DNA of 14,174 bases, from contig DKYS01000089.1 of assembly GCA_002493395.1 (NCBI GenBank), positions 1 through 14,174 of the forward strand, given 5' to 3'. Made by a program: the position numbers and the translations under genes. How positions within the stretch are numbered: the stretch's first letter is position 1; every line of letters starts with the position of its first letter. This document shows positions 6,423 through 13,260 of this stretch, piece after piece. The notes under the pieces are model-generated. The model saw only the letters and a program-made list of their open reading frames with translations. It ran no database searches and was not told the origin of the DNA. Source of the DNA: Turicibacter sp. UBA7094 (GTDB taxonomy: Bacteria; Bacillota_I; Bacilli_A; MOL361; Turicibacteraceae).

Positions 6423-6497
6423 GTTGTTGATGAATAGAGATGGGGACATCTCTTGTTTAGTAGCACCTCGGCCAACGTGGGTGCTGCTTTTTATTTG
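6417..6497 (+). promoter_or_regulatory. Riboswitch expression platform: antiterminator versus terminator
   Basis: Terminator: GTAGCACC (6460-6467) pairs with GGTGCTGC (6480-6487), followed by TTTTTATTT. Antiterminator: CGAGG (6417-6421), the 3' strand of P1, pairs with CCTCG (6466-6470). After one C-A mismatch the helix continues 6423-6430 with 6457-6464 by A-T, G-C and G-T pairs. It encloses a separate hairpin, AGAGATG (6436-6442) with CATCTCT (6447-6453). Guanine binding would hold CGAGG in P1, free the terminator strand and stop transcription. Confidence 0.85.
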
Positions 6498-6524
6498 GAG
6501 ATAACTAAAAAGGAGTGGAGTTGT

Positions 6525-7862
6525 ATGGAAGAGATGAAGAGTCAGGACAATTTAATTTATGGGGTGGATGATAACCCCGCGTTTTTCAAAAAGTTGTTAT
6601 TTGGATTGCAACACGTTTTTGCGGCATTTTCGGGGATTGTTGTTGTACCACTTGTGATTGCAGGGGCATTAGGATTTGATAGTCAAATGACAACGGCTTT
6701 AATTAGTGCATCTATTTTAGCGGCCGGAGTAGCAACGATTATTCAAGCTCGTGGGGTAGGTCCAGTCGGATCGCGAGTGGCTTGTATAATGGGAACAGAT
6801 TTTACGTTTGTATCACCGGCTATCTCGGTTGGTTCATCGCTTGGAATGGCAGGAATTGTAGGGGCTACGATTCTTGGTTCATTATTTGAAGTGGTGTTGA
6901 GTTTCTTTATTAAGCCATTAATGAAGTTGTTTCCACCACTTGTTACAGGAACGGTGGTTTGTTTAATTGGATTAACCCTCTTACCTGTATCAATCGACTG
7001 GGCTGCCGGGGGAAGTGGTGCTAGTGATTATGGAAGCTTATTAAATATTTCAATTGCGATGATTGTTCTTTGTGTGACTTTACTGTTAAATCGCTATGGA
7101 AAAGGAATCATTAGTAGTGCGGCGATTTTAATTGGAATGGCTGTGGGGTATGTGATCTGTATTCCATTAGGGCTAGTTGATTTTACGGCAGTGACAGAGG
7201 CGAGTTGGTTTGCGATTCCGAATATTTTAGAGTACGGGATTACATTCGATGCAAAAGCGGTGCTTGCCTTTATTCCCGCTTATTTTGTAACGACAATTGA
7301 GACGGTTGGATGTTTAAAAGCAATTGGTGAAACATCAGATGTCGAGATGACGGATAAGAAAATGAGTTCAGGGATTTTAGCTGATGCAGTGGGGAGTATT
7401 TGTGGAGGACTTGTTGGTTCTTTCTCAAATACATCATTTAGTCAAAATGTAGGATTAATTTCGTTAACAAAAGTTGCGAGTAAGCATGTGGCCTTAATGG
7501 CGGGAATTTTATTAGTCTGCCTAGGATTATTTCCTAAGTTAGCGGGACTTATCAATGGTATTCCACAACCTGTTCTTGGTGGAGTAGGATTAGTGATGTT
7601 TGGTATGGTAGCTGCTGCGGGGATTAAGACATTGAGTCGTGTAGAGTTAACCGATCGTAATCTGTTAATTATCGCCGCTTCTTTAGCATTAGGTCTTGGA
7701 GTGACATTTAGACCGGAAGTTATTTCAGGATTACCAGAGGCTTTGCAGATGATTTTTGCGTCAGGAATTTCAACGGGAACGATTGTGGCGCTTGTGTTAA
7801 ATTTAGTTTTAAAAGATATGAAACCCAAAAAAGTGCAGATTAAGAAAGTTGAGGTTGCTTAG
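6525..7862 (+). CDS. pbuX: Xanthine permease, NCS2 family
   Basis: This 445-residue integral membrane protein belongs to the nucleobase:cation symporter-2 family (B. subtilis PbuX about 438 residues) and should carry xanthine into the cell with a cation. The chain is a series of hydrophobic helices; marks of the family are LLFGLQHVFAAFSGIVVVPL near the N-terminus, FIPAYFVTTIETVG in the middle, and the NCS2 signature QNVGLISLTK from about Q307. ATG 6525 is chosen over the frame open from 6453, because that earlier start lies inside the riboswitch terminator; AGGAG at 6511-6515 and GGAG at 6517-6520 precede the ATG. Transcription is governed by the guanine riboswitch. The stop TAG is directly followed by the xpt ATG with no gap, so the two are translationally linked. 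Uric acid transport is the alternative in this family, but the partner gene favours xanthine. Confidence 0.93.
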   Translation: MEEMKSQDNLIYGVDDNPAFFKKLLFGLQHVFAAFSGIVVVPLVIAGALGFDSQMTTALISASILAAGVATIIQARGVGPVGSRVACIMGTDFTFVSPAISVGSSLGMAGIVGATILGSLFEVVLSFFIKPLMKLFPPLVTGTVVCLIGLTLLPVSIDWAAGGSGASDYGSLLNISIAMIVLCVTLLLNRYGKGIISSAAILIGMAVGYVICIPLGLVDFTAVTEASWFAIPNILEYGITFDAKAVLAFIPAYFVTTIETVGCLKAIGETSDVEMTDKKMSSGILADAVGSICGGLVGSFSNTSFSQNVGLISLTKVASKHVALMAGILLVCLGLFPKLAGLINGIPQPVLGGVGLVMFGMVAAAGIKTLSRVELTDRNLLIIAASLALGLGVTFRPEVISGLPEALQMIFASGISTGTIVALVLNLVLKDMKPKKVQIKKVEVA

Positions 7863-8438
7863 ATGAAGAGTTTGAAAGATAGAATTTTAAAGGATGGAAT
7901 GGCATTAAATGAAACAGTATTAAAGGTTGATTCTTTCTTAAATCATGGGGTGGATGCCCAGTTAATGTATGAGGTTGGGACAGAATTTAAAAATTATTTT
8001 ATGGACCATGGGGTAACGAAAATTTTTACAATTGAAAGTTCAGGTATTGCTCCAACTGTCATGACGGCGATCCAAATGGATTTACCGATGGTGACATTAA
8101 AGAAGCAGGCCTCTAAAGTATTAAAGGATGATGTGTACCAAACAACAGTTCATTCTTTTACAAAGGCAACGGATTATGAATTGACACTGTCAAAGAAATA
8201 TATTTCTAACGAAGATAAAGTTTTAATTATTGATGATTTTTTAGCAAATGGCGAGGCAGCACTGGGAGCTATTCGTCTTGTTGAGGAAGCGGGAGCACAA
8301 GTAGCCGGGATTGGAATTGTGATTGAAAAATCATTTCAACCAGGACGTCAATTGTTAGATGATAAAGGATACGACGTTTATTCCTTAGCACGAATTAATA
8401 AATTAGGAAAAGGAATAATCGAATTTGTAGAAGAATAA
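7863..8438 (+). CDS. xpt: Xanthine phosphoribosyltransferase
   Basis: This 191-residue type I phosphoribosyltransferase converts xanthine and PRPP to XMP and pyrophosphate, feeding GMP synthesis. Length equals the usual family size near 190. The N-terminus LKDRILKDGMALNETVLKVD and the segment FTIESSGIAPTVMTA are typical of Xpt, and the PRPP-binding loop is VLIIDDFLANGEA at about residues 120-132 with D124-D125. The ATG directly abuts the permease stop codon, so translation is probably coupled. The gene order pbuX-xpt is the reverse of the B. subtilis xpt-pbuX operon. It shares the guanine riboswitch and ends at a strong terminator. Confidence 0.95.
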   Translation: MKSLKDRILKDGMALNETVLKVDSFLNHGVDAQLMYEVGTEFKNYFMDHGVTKIFTIESSGIAPTVMTAIQMDLPMVTLKKQASKVLKDDVYQTTVHSFTKATDYELTLSKKYISNEDKVLIIDDFLANGEAALGAIRLVEEAGAQVAGIGIVIEKSFQPGRQLLDDKGYDVYSLARINKLGKGIIEFVEE

Positions 8439-8442
8439 TAGG

Positions 8443-8481
8443 AAAGCCAAACGATGATGAGGGTCGTTTGGCTTTTTTTTT
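8443..8481 (+). terminator. Strong Rho-independent terminator after xpt
   Basis: AAAGCCAAACGA (8443-8454) pairs perfectly with TCGTTTGGCTTT (8464-8475) across a 9-nt loop, with a T-run from 8473 to 8481. Confidence 0.95.
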
Positions 8482-8519
8482 ATGCGGATTTGATGAAATA
8501 TTAATAATGCTATTGAATT

Positions 8520-8546
8520 ATTAACAGAGATTAACATTTATTAACA
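8520..8546 (+). repeat. Three ATTAACA direct repeats at 10-bp spacing
   Basis: ATTAACA occurs at 8520-8526, 8530-8536 and 8540-8546, exactly one helical turn apart, so all three face the same side of the DNA. A near-inverted copy, AGTTAAT, lies at 8581-8587. The third copy contains the TTAACA proposed as the -35 element of the ugp-like operon. Such phasing is typical of sites bound cooperatively by a regulator. The binding protein is unknown. Confidence 0.55.
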
Positions 8547-8583
8547 ATTGATTCACGGGCAATTAAAATAAGGATGGTATAGT
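8541..8583 (+). promoter_or_regulatory. Promoter region of the ugp-like operon
   Basis: Two readings are possible. TTAACA (8541-8546), 17 bp and TAAAAT (8564-8569) match the sigma-A consensus 5 of 6 in each box. Alternatively TGGTATAGT (8575-8583) is an extended -10 with no good -35 at normal distance. Both lie between the xpt terminator and the first permease gene. Confidence 0.55.
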
Positions 8584-8621
8584 TAATATTGTAAGATTTA
8601 TTTTGATTAGGAGGGGCTTGT

Positions 8622-9551
8622 ATGGAACAACGGGCTATGTATTCATCAGGAATAATGCCTATGGAAAAGGACAAAGTCAAGAAAAGGAGAAGATTAAGAT
8701 TAGGGAAGTTAGAGCCAATATTTTATTTAATACCTGCCTTTTCGGTATTTATCGTTTTTGTGTTTTATCCGTTTATTAAAACAATCTTATTGAGTTTGTC
8801 TCAAACTAATTTACGAGGAGAAATTCAAGAGTTTGTAGGTTTAGATAATTTTATTGAATTGTTTCAAAGTCCAGAGTTTTATCATTCAATTATCGTTACC
8901 TTTCAATTTGTTTTGTTTGTTTCAATTCCATCTGTAGGGATTAGTTTGATGTTAGCTTTATTAGCTAATAACAAGTTAAAAGGAAATCGGGTGTATGAGC
9001 TGATGTTTTCCTTACCGATGGCTATTGCCTCCGCACCAGCAGCGGCTATTTGGGCAATGATTTTCCATCCGACTAATGGGGTTTTGAATCTCATTTTAGG
9101 GAAAGAGATTGGTTGGTTAACTGATCCGAACTACGCGTTATTCTCTATTTCAATTGTAACGGGTTGGTTAAACTTAGGTATTAACTTTATTTTTCTAACA
9201 ACGGGTCTTCGTAATATTCCAAGTGAATTATTAGAAAGTTCTGCAATAGATGGGGCAAATTTCTGGCATAAATTAAAACATATTATTATTCCAATGATAT
9301 CTCCTCAGATGTTTTTAGTTATTTTTATGAATTTAGTTAATAGCTTTCAAGCGTTTGGGCAAATAAAGTTGTTAACCCAGGGTGGGCCTGGAGATTCAAC
9401 AAATGTTCTTGTTCATTCCATTTATCGCGAGGCATTCTTTAATGGACGGTTCGAAACGGCTTGTACACAAGCACTTGTTTTATTTGTCATTATGTTGATT
9501 GTAACACTACTACAATTTAAGTTTGAAAAGAAAGGAGTTCATTATCAATAA
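8622..9551 (+). CDS. ugpA: Sugar/glycerol-phosphate ABC transporter permease (UgpA-like)
   Basis: This 309-residue protein is one of two membrane subunits of a carbohydrate-type (CUT1) ABC importer. A basic N-terminal tail (KVKKRRRLRLGK) precedes six predicted helices, the first from PIFYLIPAFSVFIVFVFYPF. The cytoplasmic EAA loop that docks the ATPase is ELLESSAIDGANFWHKLKHI, starting at about E202. LTQGGPGDSTNVLVHSIYREA near the C-terminus is typical of UgpA/MalF-like subunits. ATG 8622 follows AGGAGGGG at 8609-8616. Its TAA stop shares one base with the next ATG, so subunit synthesis is coupled. It is the first gene of the operon. The ugp name rests on the phosphodiesterase gene downstream; on the subunit alone a sugar importer would be equally possible. 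Confidence 0.85.
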   Translation: MEQRAMYSSGIMPMEKDKVKKRRRLRLGKLEPIFYLIPAFSVFIVFVFYPFIKTILLSLSQTNLRGEIQEFVGLDNFIELFQSPEFYHSIIVTFQFVLFVSIPSVGISLMLALLANNKLKGNRVYELMFSLPMAIASAPAAAIWAMIFHPTNGVLNLILGKEIGWLTDPNYALFSISIVTGWLNLGINFIFLTTGLRNIPSELLESSAIDGANFWHKLKHIIIPMISPQMFLVIFMNLVNSFQAFGQIKLLTQGGPGDSTNVLVHSIYREAFFNGRFETACTQALVLFVIMLIVTLLQFKFEKKGVHYQ

Positions 9552-10375
9552 TGAAACTATGTAAAAAAAATCGTATGATCTTAACCGGAGTGAATATTGT
9601 TTGTGGTTTATTGATTATTTCTCCTTTGTTATATGCAGTGTCGTTAAGTTTTATGTCTCAGGGGGAGATTGCCCAGTATCCGGCTAAACTACTTCCAAGT
9701 CATTTAAATTTAGATAATTATAAAGAGGCGCTAAATACCGTCCCTTTGCTTAGATTCGTGATAAATAGTTTAATTGTTTCTGTTTTTGTGACCGTCGGAC
9801 AAGTAATTACGTCTAGTTTAGCAGCATATGCCTTTGCCTTTTATGAATTTAAATATAAGAAATTACTGTTCTTATTAGTTTTAGCGACCATGATGATTCC
9901 ATCGGAAACAACAATTATTTCTAATTTTTTAACTGTAAGTTCCTGGGGATGGACGGATAGTTTACACGTGTTGATTATTCCATTTTTAACATCTGCAATG
10001 GGAATTTTCTTAATTCGTCAGTTTTATTTAACCATTCCAAAAGAGTTATTAGAAGCAGCAAAAATTGATGGCTGCAATAACTTTAAAATTCTAATCAATA
10101 TTTTAATTCCAATTTCAAAACCTGCGATTGCTTCTCTATCGATTTATACTTTCATTGGAACGTGGAATCAATATTTATGGCCATTGTTAACAATAAATAA
10201 CGGAAATAATCGGACAGTACAAATTGGAATTAGTATGCTTCAATTTGCCGAAGGAAGTAATTATGGGGTGGTATTAGCAGGGGCTATCTTAATCTTAATC
10301 CCATCTATATTAGTATTTATTATTGGACAAAGATCACTGGTCGCTGGAATGACGGCAGGGTCAGTTAAAGGATAA
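9551..10375 (+). CDS. ugpE: Sugar/glycerol-phosphate ABC transporter permease (UgpE-like)
   Basis: This 274-residue protein is the second membrane subunit of the importer (UgpE/MalG group, usual length about 270-280). The first helix is near residues 10-30; the periplasm-side loop segment EIAQYPAKLLPSHLNLDNYK is characteristic of the group. The EAA loop ELLEAAKIDGCNNFKILINI begins at about E165 and would contact the ATPase. The C-terminus ends in GMTAGSVKG, the usual ending for MalG-like subunits. The start codon overlaps the stop of the first permease by one base (TAATG), so the two are made together. The binding protein follows after 14 bp. Confidence 0.88.
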   Translation: MKLCKKNRMILTGVNIVCGLLIISPLLYAVSLSFMSQGEIAQYPAKLLPSHLNLDNYKEALNTVPLLRFVINSLIVSVFVTVGQVITSSLAAYAFAFYEFKYKKLLFLLVLATMMIPSETTIISNFLTVSSWGWTDSLHVLIIPFLTSAMGIFLIRQFYLTIPKELLEAAKIDGCNNFKILINILIPISKPAIASLSIYTFIGTWNQYLWPLLTINNGNNRTVQIGISMLQFAEGSNYGVVLAGAILILIPSILVFIIGQRSLVAGMTAGSVKG

Positions 10376-10389
10376 AATAGGAGGAAAAA

Positions 10390-11694
10390 ATGAAGAAAAA
10401 TTTATTAACAGCAGTAGGGATTTTAGGAACATCTTTATTAGTTGGGTGTAGTGGTGGAAATCAAGCATCCGAAACAGAAATCACCTTTTGGCATTCCATG
10501 GGAGGAAAAGGTGGAGAAGCCATTAACCAGTTAGTAGAAGAATTTAACGATTCGCAAGATGATATTCGAGTTGTTTCAGAATTTCAAGGGGAATATGATG
10601 ATGCGATTAATAAACTAAAAAGTTCAGCACTTAGCCATTCAGGTCCAGACATTATGCAAGTTTACGAAATCGGAACAAAATGGATGATGGATAGTGGATA
10701 TGCGATTCCGATGCAAGAGTTAATTGATGAAGATGGATATGATATCTCCCATTTAGAGGAAAATATTGTGGATTATTACACAGTTAATGGTGATTTATAC
10801 TCAATGCCATTTAATACGTCAACTCCGATTCTTTATTATAATAAAACAGCCTTTGAAGAGGCCGGATTAGATCCAGAAGAAGCACCAAATGATTTTAATC
10901 AAATTCTAGAATACTCTAATAAGTTGGCGACCAATGGACGCTACGGATTTTCAATGCAAATTTATGGATGGTTTTTTGAGCAATTTTTACTGAAACAAGG
11001 GTTAGACTATGCGAATGAAGGAAACGGAAGAACAGGTCATGCAACAGAGGTTTTATTTGATGAAAATGGAGGAGCATTAAACATTATTGATGGATGGAAG
11101 AACTTAGTTGACTCAGAGGGGATCATTAGTTTTGGACGTGATGGTGATGCAGTAAAGGATGCATTTGCATCAGGTAAAGTAGCGATGACGATTGCTTCAA
11201 CCGCTTCCTTAGCAGAGATTAAAAGTAAAATTGATGGTTCTTTTGAATTAGGAACAGCTTATTTTCCTACGGTAACGAGTCAAGATAATGGGGGTGTTTC
11301 GATTGGAGGGGCTTCTTTATGGGTCATGGATAATGGTGATGATGAAAAGGCGAAGGCAGCTTTTGAATTTATTAAATTTATGGTTTCACCAGAGAGCCAG
11401 GCGAAATGGGCACAGGCAACAGGATACTTTTCAGTAACAAAAGATGCTTATGAAATTCCAAGCATGGTTGAACATTTAAATAATAACCCAGAATTTCAAA
11501 CGGCTATTGATCAACTACGTGAAGCTAACAACCAATCAGGGGCATTACTCGGTGTTTTAACAGAGGCGCGGGCAACCATTGAAGAAAATATTGAGAAAGT
11601 TTTAAATAATGAATTAACCTCAGAAAAAGCGGTAGAAACGATAGCTAAAACAATTAATACGGCATTAGATAAATATAATAAAGCGAATAGATAA
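10390..11694 (+). CDS. ugpB: Extracellular substrate-binding lipoprotein (UgpB-like)
   Basis: This 434-residue protein is the solute-binding part of the ABC importer. A lipoprotein signal peptide (MKKNLLTAVGILGTSLLVGC) ends in lipobox LVGC, with C20 the lipidated residue, so the mature protein is anchored to the outer face of the membrane. The family 1 binding fold follows: EITFWHSMGGKGGEAINQLV, later SMPFNTSTPILYYNKTAFEE and SGKVAMTIASTAS, and ends with FIKFMVSPESQAKWAQATGY. The WHSMGG and SMPFNTSTPILYYN segments are typical of UgpB, which binds glycerol-3-phosphate or glycerophosphocholine; related sugar binders differ there. AGGAGG at 10379-10384 precedes ATG 10390. Substrate is inferred from these segments and from the phosphodiesterase gene in the operon; direct binding is not shown. 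Confidence 0.9.
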   Translation: MKKNLLTAVGILGTSLLVGCSGGNQASETEITFWHSMGGKGGEAINQLVEEFNDSQDDIRVVSEFQGEYDDAINKLKSSALSHSGPDIMQVYEIGTKWMMDSGYAIPMQELIDEDGYDISHLEENIVDYYTVNGDLYSMPFNTSTPILYYNKTAFEEAGLDPEEAPNDFNQILEYSNKLATNGRYGFSMQIYGWFFEQFLLKQGLDYANEGNGRTGHATEVLFDENGGALNIIDGWKNLVDSEGIISFGRDGDAVKDAFASGKVAMTIASTASLAEIKSKIDGSFELGTAYFPTVTSQDNGGVSIGGASLWVMDNGDDEKAKAAFEFIKFMVSPESQAKWAQATGYFSVTKDAYEIPSMVEHLNNNPEFQTAIDQLREANNQSGALLGVLTEARATIEENIEKVLNNELTSEKAVETIAKTINTALDKYNKANR

Positions 11695-11709
11695 TCGTTG
11701 GAGGAAACA

Positions 11710-12507
11710 ATGAATAAGACTATATTTTTTGATGTTGACAATACACTCGTTTGTCGAAGTGAGAATAAGATTTGTGACAGTACATGGGATGCAATTAATA
11801 AGCTTAATAAAGATAATAAGACCGAACTAGTAATAGCAACAGGAAGATCCTTAGCGATGGTGAAACAAGAAAATTTTCATCAGATGTTTAAAACCATTAT
11901 TTCAGCGAATGGCTCTTTAATTACAAGACAAGATGAAATTATTTATAAACAACCCATGGATAGAAGATTAATTGAACAATTAATTCGTTATTTTGAAGAG
12001 AAAAATATCCCTTACTGTATTCATTTATTGACAGAAAGTAAAGGGAAGTTGGGACAAGATTGGGTGCATCATTTTTCCAAAAAATACAATATGAGAATAA
12101 AACCGTTAGAAGAAAATATACTAGATTATTTGGATGAGTATGAGATTTTTCAACTAAATGCTCATATTAAAAATGAGGAGATTGATCAATTAAAACAGAG
12201 CTATCCTCTATTTAGTTTTGTAAAACTCATTGATATTGAAGAAGGATACGATATTTTTAATAAAAATTGTAGTAAAGGGAGTGCCATAAAATTTCTTAAA
12301 GAAAAAAATATAACCAAAGATGTAACGTATTACGCATTTGGAGATGGATTTAATGATTTAGAAATGTTTGATGAAGTGGATTATTCCATTGCGATGGGAA
12401 ATGGATGCGATCAATTGAAAAAATGTGCTACGTATATTACCGATTCAATTAATCAGAATGGGATTTATAATGCGTTAAAAAAGTTAAATTTGATTAAGGA
12501 GGGATAG
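11710..12507 (+). CDS. Cof-type HAD-IIB phosphatase within the ugp-like operon
   Basis: This 265-residue HAD phosphatase sits between the binding protein and the phosphodiesterase. Motif I is FFDVDNTLVC with D8 and D10; asparagine replaces the usual glycine of DxDGT, a tolerated change. Motif II region is VIATGRS, the motif III lysine is about K189 in CSKGSA, and motif IV is GDGFNDLEMF with D212 and D216. All catalytic positions are present. ATG 11710 is preferred over TTG 11698, because GGAGG at 11700-11704 gives 5-nt spacing and overlaps the TTG reading. Position suggests that it removes phosphate from the imported or hydrolysed substrate, for example glycerol-3-phosphate, but sugar phosphates are equally possible. 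It is related to the HAD enzyme at 1278. The next gene starts 1 bp after its stop. Confidence 0.88.
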   Translation: MNKTIFFDVDNTLVCRSENKICDSTWDAINKLNKDNKTELVIATGRSLAMVKQENFHQMFKTIISANGSLITRQDEIIYKQPMDRRLIEQLIRYFEEKNIPYCIHLLTESKGKLGQDWVHHFSKKYNMRIKPLEENILDYLDEYEIFQLNAHIKNEEIDQLKQSYPLFSFVKLIDIEEGYDIFNKNCSKGSAIKFLKEKNITKDVTYYAFGDGFNDLEMFDEVDYSIAMGNGCDQLKKCATYITDSINQNGIYNALKKLNLIKEG

Positions 12508-12508
12508 G

Positions 12509-13234
12509 ATGATTAATTTTGCTCACCGTGGAGCTAGCGGAGATTATCCAGAGAATACATTACTTGCCTTTAAAGAGGGGATTAAAAGAGGCGGAAATGG
12601 GATTGAATTAGATGTTCATAAGACAAAGGATAGCGAGTTAGTCGTTATTCATGATGAAGATGTTGAACGAACGATGCAATCAAAAGGGTTAATTAAAGAT
12701 TTAACATTAGCAGAAATTAGACAGTTAAAGTGTAAAAAGGCGCTGTTTGCTAATCATGAGGAGTGCCGTATTCCAACACTTGATGAAGTTTTGAAGTTAG
12801 TGAAGGATCAGGAGATAGTTGTAAATATTGAGTTAAAGACGGATGTTATTTCTTACAGTGGAATTGAAGAAGATGTGATTAAATTAATTCAACATTACGG
12901 TATTAAAAATAAAACGTTAATTTCAAGTTTTAATCCTCAGTCTCTAAAAAAATGTAAAGAAATTGATTCAACGATAAAGACTGGCTTCTTATATTATCAG
13001 CCAATGGACGATGTTATCCAGTATGCAAAGGTATTACAGGTCGATGCGATTCATCCAGGATTGAATGTAGTAACAGAGGATTTAATTATAGAGGCGCATA
13101 AAAATCAATTGAAAGTAAATGTCTATACGGTTAATTCTCCGACTCATATGCTAAGATTAATCGATGCTGGGGTAGATGGAATTTTCACGGATTATCCGAA
13201 GTTATTAACTGAAATATTAGAAGAAGAGAGATAG
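12509..13234 (+). CDS. ugpQ: Glycerophosphodiester phosphodiesterase (UgpQ-like)
   Basis: This 241-residue enzyme hydrolyses glycerophosphodiesters, such as glycerophosphocholine or glycerophosphoethanolamine, to glycerol-3-phosphate and the alcohol. Catalytic and metal-binding residues are visible: HRGASGDYPENT with H6 and R7, IELDVH with E33 and D35, VIHDE with H48, and VNIELK near residue 110. The ending GVDGIFTDYPKLL is typical of bacterial GDPD proteins. Length matches cytoplasmic UgpQ (about 245), and there is no signal peptide, so it acts inside the cell on imported diesters. The ATG lies one base after the HAD stop; its RBS AAGGAGGG is inside the end of the HAD gene, so the genes are translated together. 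It is the gene that best defines the substrate of the operon. Confidence 0.95.
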   Translation: MINFAHRGASGDYPENTLLAFKEGIKRGGNGIELDVHKTKDSELVVIHDEDVERTMQSKGLIKDLTLAEIRQLKCKKALFANHEECRIPTLDEVLKLVKDQEIVVNIELKTDVISYSGIEEDVIKLIQHYGIKNKTLISSFNPQSLKKCKEIDSTIKTGFLYYQPMDDVIQYAKVLQVDAIHPGLNVVTEDLIIEAHKNQLKVNVYTVNSPTHMLRLIDAGVDGIFTDYPKLLTEILEEER

Positions 13235-13260
13235 AGATCATCAGTTGAGGAGAGGTTATT

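Noticed and set aside
6453..6524. N-terminal extension of the xanthine permease by 24 codons
   Set aside because: It would begin inside the riboswitch expression platform and run through the terminator hairpin; ATG 6525 has a proper RBS and fits the family length.
7442..7828. 128-codon minus-strand frame inside the permease
   Set aside because: It is fully opposite a well-supported membrane protein gene and looks like its antisense shadow.
9965..9970. Second CACGTG, considered as another parS site
   Set aside because: The arms (GTTTA on the left, TTGAT on the right) are not palindromic and do not fit the parS consensus; it lies inside the second permease gene.
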